A stretch of DNA of 9,771 nt, taken from assembly GCA_041674345.1 (NCBI GenBank), contig JBAYVY010000120.1, forward strand, positions 1 to 9,771, in the 5' to 3' direction. A model generated the notes under the pieces. It searched no databases. It had not been told where the DNA came from and worked only from the letters and a program-made list of their open reading frames with translations. Numbering within the stretch: the stretch's first letter is position 1; every line of letters begins with the position of its first letter. The position numbers and the translations under genes are program-made. This DNA comes from JBAYVY01 sp041674345 (GTDB lineage: Bacteria; Planctomycetota; Phycisphaerae; Phycisphaerales; Zrk34). This document shows, in pieces, positions 5,045 to 9,771 of this stretch.

Positions 5045-7753
5045 TTATTCGGAGATTTCCGCGTCGTCGGTGTCGTCTTCGCCGCCGGCGATCCGGGGTT
5101 TGTAGTTTTCGCCGATGGGTTTGCCGTCGGTTTTGCGGATCGTGGGCAGATCGGTTTGCTTGATGTGATTGAGCAGGGCGAGTTCCCATTTTTTCCGCGA
5201 TTTCTCGTCGAGTTTGGACCACGCCAGACGGCCGCGACATTTGGGGAATGTCGAACAACTGAGCCACGGCCCGCGCTTGGACTGGCGGACATAGAGCGGG
5301 GCTTCGCACTTGGGGCAGGGGATGTCGGTGGCCAGCGGCGCGGGGGCGGGAAGTTTGACGTTGCCCTTGCGGTCGAGGTTGATGATGCCCTTGCAGGCGG
5401 GGTAGTCGGAGCAACTGAGGAACGGTCCGAAGCGTCCTTTGCGGAGCATCATCGGTTTGGAACAGACGGGGCAGGCGATGTCGCTGGCTTCGGGGGTTTG
5501 GGGCTGGCCCTTGCGGTCGATGGGCGCGGCGAATTTGCAATCGGGATAGCGCGAACAACTGAGGAAGCGTCCGTTGCGACCGAAGCGGTAAACGGTGCCG
5601 GCCCCGCAGGTGGGGCAGGGGTAGGGGGCGGGTTGCATCTCGGCCTTGGCGTGGGACATGCCCTCGTGCGCCTGGGCGAGATTGAGTTTGAACGGGCCGT
5701 AGAAGTTGTGCAGCATTTTCACCCAGTCGTGATGCTGCTCTTCGACGGCGTCGAGTTCGGCTTCCATCTGGCGGGTGTAGCCGACGTCGAGGATTTGGGG
5801 GAACGCCTCGACGAGTTTGTCGGTGACGACCATGCCCATGTCGGTGGCGAAAAATCGCCCGGCGTTTTTATCGACGTACTTGCGCTTGACGATGGTGTCG
5901 ATGATCGACGCATATGTGGAAGGCCGCCCGATGCCCTCGGCTTCGAGCTTCTTGACCAGCGAGGCCTCGGTGTAACGCGGCGGAGGACTGGTGAAACTCT
6001 GCGTCGGGTCGATTTGCAGCGGCGCGACGTGCTGCTGTTCTGCCAGGGGGGGAAGAATGGCTTCGTCTTCAGGGTGCGGGGCGCCGACGACTTTGTAGAA
6101 ACCGTCGAACACGAGCGTGCGACCGGACCCCCGGAAGGTGAGGGAACCCCCGGAAGAACCCCCGGAAGAATCCAAGGCGGCGCTTCGCTCTGCCTCGGCT
6201 TGGGAACTTCCGGGGGTGCTCTGTCTTGGCTTGGTGTTGGTGATGAGGTAGGTGGTGGTGTCCCACTCGGCGGCGGTCATCTGGCAGGCGACGAAACGCT
6301 GCCAGATGAGTTTGTAGAGTTTGTGCTGGCGCTCGTCCAATGACGCTTTGACGGCGGGATCATCGGGGTGCAAGGACACGTCGGTGGGTCGGATGGCTTC
6401 GTGGGCTTCCTGAGCGGCTTTGTTGGAGGAGGCGTAGAAGTTGGGTTTTTCGGGGAGGTATTTTTCGCCGAGTTTGTGAAGGATGTAATCGCGCGCCATG
6501 CCGAGCGCTTCGCCGGAGATGTGGGTGGAGTCGGTGCGCATGTAGGTGATGAGGCCGACCGAACCCAGGCCGCGGATGTCGATGCCCTCGTACAGTTGCT
6601 GCGCGGTGCGCATGGTGGTCGAAGCGGCGAAGCCGAGCTGATTCGCGGCGGTCTGCTGGAGCGTCGAAGTGATGAACGGCGCGTAGGGCCGGCTGCGCGT
6701 ACGCTTGGTCTCGATGCTTTTAATCAACCAGTTGTCGGTTGGCGAGATCAAGCCGACCAGCGTGATTTTGTGTTGGGCCGGACCCTTGGCGTTGGGGTCA
6801 TTGACGACTTGTTTGTCGGCCAGTTGGAACCCGGCGAGCTGCGCGACGCGCAACGCATCATCCGCGTTTTTCGCCTCGAACTTTTCGCCGTTGACTTCGA
6901 CCAGTTCTGTCAAAAGCCCGGCATGTCCGGGGGCGGCCAGCCATGCGAGTTTCTCCCGGCCGCTGCGACCGGCGACCGGACGATTGTTCCGCATTTTCGG
7001 ATAATCACCCAGCCACTGTTCCCATTGGGCGGCGAGCGAGGCGGCTTGGGACAGATCGGTCGTGAAGTAGCCGGTGATTTTCCAGTATTCTTCGGGGATG
7101 AACGCTTCGATCTCGCGTTCGCGTTCGACGATGACCCGCACGGCGACCGACGGCACCCGCCCGGCGCTGAGTCCCTCGGCCACTTTTTTCCAAAGCAGCG
7201 GCGACACCTGATAGCCCACGATGCGATCGAGAATGCGACGGGCCTGTTGCGCGTTCACTTTGTCCAGGTCGATCTTCCGGGGGTGTTCAAAGGCGCGACG
7301 GATTTCATCTTTGGTGATGGCGTTGAAGACGACGCGGTTGGGCTGGTCCAGTTCGATGCCGAGTGCTTCGGCCAGGTGCCAGGCGATGGATTCGCCTTCG
7401 CGGTCCAAGTCGGTCGCCAGCCAGACGCCGGACGATTTTTTGGCGGTGCGTTTGAGTTCGGCGACGGTCTTGGCCTTGCCGCGTTCGCTGATGATTTCGT
7501 AGGTGGGTTGGAAATCGTGTTCGAGATCGACCCCCGGCACCGGATTCTTCACGCCCTTGGGATTTCGTTTGGGCAGATCGCGGACGTGGCCGACACTGGC
7601 CAGGACGATGTAGCCCGAGCCGAGGTATTTGTTGATCGTCTTCGCCTTGGCGGGCGATTCGACAATGACCAACTGCTTGCCGTCCCCCTTGGGTGCGGCA
7701 GCGAGTTTGCTTCCGGGGGCGGTTTTACTTCCGGGGGTAGTGGATTTAGCCAT
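5045..7753 (-). CDS. topA: DNA topoisomerase I (type IA) with three zinc ribbons
   Basis: TopA relaxes negative supercoils by cutting one strand through a 5'-phosphotyrosine. The 902-residue protein opens with a Toprim domain (VESPAKAKT with Glu32; TDLDREGE with Asp115, Asp117 and Glu119). The catalytic Tyr404 is in GLITYMRTDS. The C-terminus carries three four-Cys zinc ribbons (Cys713/716/733/739, 761/764/781/787, 813/816/833/839) and an acidic tail. The start at MAKSTTPG is chosen because homologues begin just before the Toprim motif; no clear Shine-Dalgarno site precedes it, and a longer in-frame start at 7753+123 has no family support. Two departures from E. coli TopA stand out. A linker of about 25 residues before QLVIVES contains TPGSK-TAPGSK, and an insert of about 30 residues (roughly 512-543, rich in Ser and Gly) lies just before LTFRGSGRTLVFDGF. 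Both are built from the iterated decamer. Confidence 0.97.
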   Translation of the reverse strand: MAKSTTPGSKTAPGSKLAAAPKGDGKQLVIVESPAKAKTINKYLGSGYIVLASVGHVRDLPKRNPKGVKNPVPGVDLEHDFQPTYEIISERGKAKTVAELKRTAKKSSGVWLATDLDREGESIAWHLAEALGIELDQPNRVVFNAITKDEIRRAFEHPRKIDLDKVNAQQARRILDRIVGYQVSPLLWKKVAEGLSAGRVPSVAVRVIVEREREIEAFIPEEYWKITGYFTTDLSQAASLAAQWEQWLGDYPKMRNNRPVAGRSGREKLAWLAAPGHAGLLTELVEVNGEKFEAKNADDALRVAQLAGFQLADKQVVNDPNAKGPAQHKITLVGLISPTDNWLIKSIETKRTRSRPYAPFITSTLQQTAANQLGFAASTTMRTAQQLYEGIDIRGLGSVGLITYMRTDSTHISGEALGMARDYILHKLGEKYLPEKPNFYASSNKAAQEAHEAIRPTDVSLHPDDPAVKASLDERQHKLYKLIWQRFVACQMTAAEWDTTTYLITNTKPRQSTPGSSQAEAERSAALDSSGGSSGGSLTFRGSGRTLVFDGFYKVVGAPHPEDEAILPPLAEQQHVAPLQIDPTQSFTSPPPRYTEASLVKKLEAEGIGRPSTYASIIDTIVKRKYVDKNAGRFFATDMGMVVTDKLVEAFPQILDVGYTRQMEAELDAVEEQHHDWVKMLHNFYGPFKLNLAQAHEGMSHAKAEMQPAPYPCPTCGAGTVYRFGRNGRFLSCSRYPDCKFAAPIDRKGQPQTPEASDIACPVCSKPMMLRKGRFGPFLSCSDYPACKGIINLDRKGNVKLPAPAPLATDIPCPKCEAPLYVRQSKRGPWLSCSTFPKCRGRLAWSKLDEKSRKKWELALLNHIKQTDLPTIRKTDGKPIGENYKPRIAGGEDDTDDAEISE
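6128..6216. repeat. Palindromic decamer cluster inserted in frame in topA
   Basis: Three copies of CCCCCGGAAG (6128-6137, 6147-6156, 6159-6168) are followed by one inverted copy CTTCCGGGGG (6207-6216). Copies two and three form a perfect 12-base tandem, AACCCCCGGAAG. The inner arms also pair: CCAAG (6172-6176) with CTTGG (6199-6203), separated from the outer 10-base stem by symmetric 3-base gaps, leaving a 22-base loop. The 58-base core 6159-6216 is therefore a nested palindrome. It is translated as part of topA (TPGSSQAEAERSAALDSSGG and so on) without breaking the frame. Confidence 0.82.
7274..7283 (+). repeat. Iterated decamer CTTCCGGGGG, copy in topA helicase-like core
   Basis: An exact copy followed by T. 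It is antisense to topA and is read as H-P-R-K-I in EHPRKIDLDK, a conserved part of the enzyme, so this copy is not an insertion but a codon choice compatible with the motif. Confidence 0.65.
7710..7737 (+). repeat. Two direct decamer copies in the topA N-terminal linker
   Basis: CTTCCGGGGG occurs at 7710-7719 and 7728-7737, exactly 18 bases apart. The reading frame is kept, giving T-P-G-S-K then A-P-G-S-K near the N-terminus of TopA. Confidence 0.75.
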
Positions 7754-7879
7754 GATGTAAGGTAACTTTCGGTCAGATACAGGAACAACATCGGTCCGAT
7801 GAGGGATCGAATTGCAGTCAAAACCGGATCGGGGTGCGGGCGATGGGGGACGAAAAAACACACCGACCAAGGGCAAAGA

Positions 7880-7907
7880 ATTGAACCCCCGGAAGATGAT
7901 TTGTCAA
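7880..7907 (-). promoter_or_regulatory. Candidate topA promoter containing a decamer copy
   Basis: On the minus strand a consensus -35 TTGACA (complement of 7902-7907) lies 16 bases from TTCAAT (complement of 7880-7885, four of six matches). The spacer contains the decamer CTTCCGGGGG. The promoter starts 23 bases after the stop of the upstream LysM-like gene and would give topA a leader of about 120 bases. Confidence 0.42.
7886..7895 (-). repeat. Iterated decamer, intergenic copy
   Basis: This is the only copy of the ten outside a gene. It is in the orientation CTTCCGGGGGTT on the minus strand and sits between the -35 and -10 candidates upstream of topA. Confidence 0.7.
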
Positions 7908-7929
7908 GCGGCGGTTCTAAATATGTTCG

Positions 7930-8292
7930 CTATTCGTCGGCGGGAACATCGCGCAGAAATTCGCTTCGCAGCCATTCCTCGGGAACCGGAATCCGCACTT
8001 CGTCACCCGCGGGCGGATAAAGCACCTCCCCCGGTTTGCTCGCCGGAAGTTGCGGGTTGGCATCGGCGATCACGCTGGCCGGCGCGAACGGCCCCAGGTA
8101 ATGAGCCGCGATGTCCCGCAACGTGTCCAGCTTTTGCACCGTGTAAAACAACTGGATCGACCGGGAAGTCAGCTTGCCCTCCCGGTAGTCCATCTCATGC
8201 ACGACGCGCTCGTGGATGTCCGCCACCAGTGATACTGCCATCGCCGCCATGATCGCTGTGACCATCCATTGCCGCATCATGTTCGTCCGCAT
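7930..8292 (-). CDS. Small exported LysM-like domain protein
   Basis: The 120-residue product has a basic start, a hydrophobic segment (9-24) that may be an uncleaved anchor or signal peptide, and a LysM-like domain at about 49-103 (FYTVQKLDTLRDIAAHYLG...IADANPQL...PG...VRIPVP). LysM domains bind peptidoglycan or related glycans. The usual Gly of the K-G-D-T-L motif is Leu55, and an insert GPFAPAS follows the first helix, so the fit is partial. Two other starts (ATG at 8280 and 8277) are possible; 8292 is used because GGGG lies about 6 bases upstream. It lies 98 bases after vapC and 176 bases before topA on the same strand. A structural envelope role is likely; no enzyme domain is present. 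Confidence 0.68.
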   Translation of the reverse strand: MRTNMMRQWMVTAIMAAMAVSLVADIHERVVHEMDYREGKLTSRSIQLFYTVQKLDTLRDIAAHYLGPFAPASVIADANPQLPASKPGEVLYPPAGDEVRIPVPEEWLRSEFLRDVPADE

Positions 8293-8365
8293 GTCGCACC
8301 CCGCGATTGGTGAAAGTTGCCAGCATCAGATACTCACCCCCATGCAAACGCTCGGCATTTCCACC

Positions 8366-8392
8366 GACCGCCGCGATCAGATGGCGGCGGTC
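8366..8392 (-). terminator. GC-rich hairpin overlapping the vapC stop
   Basis: GACCGCCGC (8366-8374) and GCGGCGGTC (8384-8392) form a perfect 9-base stem with a 9-base loop. It overlaps the last bases of vapC, and no T-run follows on the minus strand. It could stabilise the 3' end or pause transcription; calling it an intrinsic terminator is uncertain. Confidence 0.35.
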
Positions 8393-8810
8393 ACGGCGCG
8401 ACGACTTCGATGCCGTCGAAGCGGCGGAAATCGCGGTCGAACGTGCAGATGCGCCGCACGCCGTTCTCTTTCATCAACACGACCGTGCGGGCGTCGAAAA
8501 CCAGGTTGGCGCTGATCCAGGAATGTTTGCGAAGCAATTGCTGAAAAAGATCGGCGTGCCGATCCGTCTCGGTCAACATCCGCGCGGAGCCGACCAGTTC
8601 ACGGAGATACGCCCACGCCTCGGCGGTCGCCGCGGGATGCGCGGTGATGGCCGGGTGCGTCGCCACACGCAGATATTCGTACAGGTTGCCCCACGTGACA
8701 TACCACGCCCGCGACCCGGCGCGCAATTGCGCCAGCCGATCGCGGCAAACCTGATGGTGCGGCGAATCAGGGTTCGTGGCGTACAACAGAATGTTGGTAT
8801 CGACCACCAT
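8391..8810 (-). CDS. vapC: VapC-type PIN-domain toxin ribonuclease
   Basis: PIN-domain toxins are Mg2+-dependent RNases that cut specific RNAs, often tRNA or rRNA, when their antitoxin is lost. The 139-residue protein starts with VVDTNILLY (Asp4), has Glu45 in NLYEYLR, Asp106 in ANLVFDART and Asp125 in CTFDRDFRRF, giving the four acidic residues of the PIN active site. The context around Asp106 (VFDARTVVLM) is less typical than the usual L-x-D-A-x-x-A-A. The ATG at 8810 overlaps the antitoxin stop by one base (TGATG), so the two are translationally coupled. The RNA target cannot be told from sequence. The length is normal and all acidic residues are present, so it is probably active. Confidence 0.9.
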   Translation of the reverse strand: MVVDTNILLYATNPDSPHHQVCRDRLAQLRAGSRAWYVTWGNLYEYLRVATHPAITAHPAATAEAWAYLRELVGSARMLTETDRHADLFQQLLRKHSWISANLVFDARTVVLMKENGVRRICTFDRDFRRFDGIEVVAP

Positions 8811-9046
8811 CAACCCCGGCCTTCCATCAGGTCGTACAGCCGCTTGCGATTGCTGATGTCCGTTTTGAACCGACCGAGACGAAACTTCGGCAAAGGCGGC
8901 ATGGCGGCATGAATGGAATCGGACGCCTCCAGTTTGGACCGAATGGCCTCCTCCACAAGGGCGGTCATCGTCCGCCCCTCGTGCGCGGCACGGGCCTTGA
9001 GTTGCCGCATCAGCCGCTCGTCGATGTTCAGTGTCGTCTTCATCAT
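8810..9046 (-). CDS. vapB: VapB-type ribbon-helix-helix antitoxin
   Basis: The product of about 78 residues begins MMKTTLNIDERLMRQLKARAAHEGRTMTALVEEAI. This is a ribbon-helix-helix DNA-binding domain: strand at about 3-9, helices at about 10-23 and 27-39. It is followed by a proline-rich linker and the basic tail LPKFRLGRFKTDISNRKRLYDLMEGRG that would wrap the toxin. Such antitoxins block the toxin and repress their own operon as a complex. Two adjacent ATG codons (9046 and 9043) can start it. Neither has a Shine-Dalgarno site, and the promoter at 9054-9082 puts the transcript start at or next to the ATG, so the mRNA may be leaderless. A palindrome overlapping the promoter is the likely operator. 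Confidence 0.86.
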   Translation of the reverse strand: MMKTTLNIDERLMRQLKARAAHEGRTMTALVEEAIRSKLEASDSIHAAMPPLPKFRLGRFKTDISNRKRLYDLMEGRG

Positions 9047-9053
9047 ATGGAAA

Positions 9054-9082
9054 ACCATATCTTTGATATGGTTATCTGTCAA
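9054..9082 (-). promoter_or_regulatory. vapBC promoter with overlapping palindromic operator
   Basis: On the minus strand a perfect -35 TTGACA (complement of 9077-9082), a 17-base spacer and TATGGT (complement of 9054-9059, four of six) form a good sigma-70 promoter. The perfect palindrome ACCATATC-TTT-GATATGGT (9054-9072, 8-base arms) covers the -10 and most of the spacer. A half-site-like ATGG/CCAT pair lies just downstream (9047-9058). This is where a VapB dimer would be expected to bind. Confidence 0.72.
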
Positions 9083-9198
9083 GCAAAAAACCGCGGCTTC
9101 GCCTGAAAGGGTTCGTGATAAGCGGACCGCTTCACGCCTGCCGGAGGCCGACGACCGGGCCGACCGGGGAGCATCCACCGGGCGTCCGACCTTTTACG

Positions 9199-9210
9199 CG
9201 GTATTTACCG
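9199..9210. repeat. Small dyad CGGTA-TT-TACCG
   Basis: A perfect 5-base inverted repeat with a 2-base centre, 20 bases left of the larger palindrome in the vapB-miaA gap. It is short enough to be chance. Confidence 0.35.
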
Positions 9211-9230
9211 TAGGAAGCAGCCGTATCTCA

Positions 9231-9259
9231 TAGGTCTATTTTCGACGAAAATAGACCTA
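9231..9259. repeat. 29-base near-perfect palindrome
   Basis: TAGGTCTATTTTCG (9231-9244) and CGAAAATAGACCTA (9246-9259) are exact reverse complements around a single central A. The symmetry stops at once on both sides. It lies between the divergent vapB and miaA genes, about 170 bases from the vapB promoter and 110 bases before miaA. It could be a protein-binding dyad, a stable hairpin in a miaA leader, or the trace of a small mobile element. Confidence 0.85.
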
Positions 9260-9278
9260 CGCTTGCGACCTGAAAAGC

Positions 9279-9331
9279 GGGGGTAGCGGCTGATTTCGCC
9301 GGGGGGGGGCACCGGGGGATTTCACCGGGGG
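9279..9331 (+). repeat. G-tract cluster upstream of miaA
   Basis: G-runs of 5 (9279-9283), 9 (9301-9309), 5 (9314-9318) and 5 (9327-9331) lie on the plus strand, the coding strand of miaA. The last three are separated by CACC and ATTTCACC in a loose tandem of TTCACCGGGGG-like units. Four runs within 53 bases meet the usual pattern for a G-quadruplex. Confidence 0.5.
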
Positions 9332-9368
9332 TTTCGCTTATCCGCATTTGAGGTCTAAACTATCCGGT

Positions 9369-9771
9369 ATGATCGTCATGCAATCCACCCCACGTATCGT
9401 CGTGATCCTCGGCCCGACCGCCGGGGGCAAGAGCGAACTGGCCGTCGCGCTGGCCGAGCGGTTCGCCGGCGAGGTCATCAACGCCGATTCGATGCAGGTC
9501 TATCGCCACCTGGACGCGGGGACCGCCAAACCATCGCGCGAGCTGATGCGGCGTGTTCCGCATCATCTGATCGACGTGGCCGAGCCGACCGACACGTGGA
9601 CCGTCGCCGACTGGCTGGTCGCCGCCGAGCGTTGCATCGCCGGGTTGCACGCGCGGGGCAAACCGCCCATCGTGGTCGGCGGAACGAATCTGTATCTCAA
9701 GGCATTGCTGGAAGGTTTCTTCGACGGCCCCCCCGCCGACGAAGCGTTCCGCGCCACACTGGCCGACGTCA
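9369..9771 (+). CDS. miaA: tRNA dimethylallyltransferase (MiaA), 3' end outside window
   Basis: MiaA adds a dimethylallyl group to N6 of A37 in tRNAs that read UNN codons. The 134 codons present start MIVMQSTPRIVVILGPTAGGKSELAVALAERF. They include the P-loop GPTAGGKS (15-22), NADSMQVYRHLDAGTAKP (38-55, with the Asp and Gln-Val-Tyr of the substrate site), HHLIDV (65-70) and VGGTNLYLKALLEG (103-116), all in the family's order. The C-terminal half lies beyond the window. Either of two ATGs (9369 or 9378) could be the start. GAGG at 9350-9353 is 15 bases from the first, which is too far for a good Shine-Dalgarno site, so the start is uncertain. It is the only plus-strand gene in the right half and is divergent from vapBC. 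Confidence 0.93.
   Translation, partial: MIVMQSTPRIVVILGPTAGGKSELAVALAERFAGEVINADSMQVYRHLDAGTAKPSRELMRRVPHHLIDVAEPTDTWTVADWLVAAERCIAGLHARGKPPIVVGGTNLYLKALLEGFFDGPPADEAFRATLADV

Noticed and set aside
5024..6343. Second long plus-strand open frame opposite topA
   Set aside because: It lies fully over the TopA zinc-ribbon and insert regions; its composition is that of a reverse-strand shadow.
6368..7765. Long open frame on the plus strand opposite topA
   Set aside because: It is antisense to unmistakable TopA motifs, shows Gly/Asp/Val-rich composition typical of a high-G+C shadow frame, and has no recognisable domain.
7789..7801. Palindrome CATCGGTCCGATG in the topA leader
   Set aside because: Six-base arms in G+C-rich DNA occur often by chance, and it coincides with no promoter element.
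8811..8813. TTG start of vapC one codon upstream
   Set aside because: The ATG at 8810 overlaps the vapB stop as TGATG, the standard coupled arrangement, and the protein then begins at the conserved MVVDTN.

Overview
The window looks like a chromosomal segment of a high-G+C member of the Planctomycetota (most likely Phycisphaerae), with the PVC relatives of that phylum as the alternative. This is an inference from gene content: a DUF1570-type secreted metallopeptidase, a GloVer-repeat protein with a PEP-CTERM sorting signal, three zinc ribbons on TopA, and dispersed repeats of a kind common in these genomes. No rRNA, tRNA, CRISPR array, transposase or phage gene was seen.

Layout from left to right. 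A multi-pass membrane protein of unknown function (29-1174, +) faces a minus-strand pair across a long imperfect inverted repeat (1187-1334). The pair is transaldolase (2455-3420) followed after 40 bases by a secreted DUF1570 gluzincin-like protein (1341-2414). Upstream lies a seven-repeat GloVer/PEP-CTERM surface protein (3539-4828, -), clearly poorer in G+C than its neighbours and with a foldable leader. Then come DNA topoisomerase I (topA, 5045-7753, -), a small exported LysM-like protein (7930-8292, -) and a vapBC toxin-antitoxin pair (8391-9046, -). After about 320 bases with no gene, miaA starts on the plus strand (9369) and runs off the window. Core metabolism (tal), DNA topology (topA) and tRNA modification (miaA) are thus mixed with accessory genes. 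Apart from tal/DUF1570 and vapBC there is no sign of a shared pathway.

The most interesting content is repetitive DNA inside genes. The decamer CTTCCGGGGG (either strand) occurs ten times, against about 0.06 expected for random sequence of this length at roughly 61% G+C. Seven copies are in topA, two in the membrane-protein gene and one in the topA upstream region. Four of the topA copies build a palindromic in-frame insert in one loop, and two build its N-terminal linker. This is the pattern of a highly iterated motif such as a DNA uptake sequence, or of a small palindromic element that tolerates coding DNA.

A second repeat family, based on CTCCGTG, supplies the likely Shine-Dalgarno sequence and most of the signal-peptide codons of the DUF1570 gene, with an inverted copy that could fold over the start. 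A third, CACATCG-type repeat encodes the extreme N-terminus of the membrane protein. The gene-free stretch 9047-9368 holds the vapBC promoter/operator, a 29-base near-perfect palindrome, a smaller dyad and a run of G-tracts just upstream of miaA.
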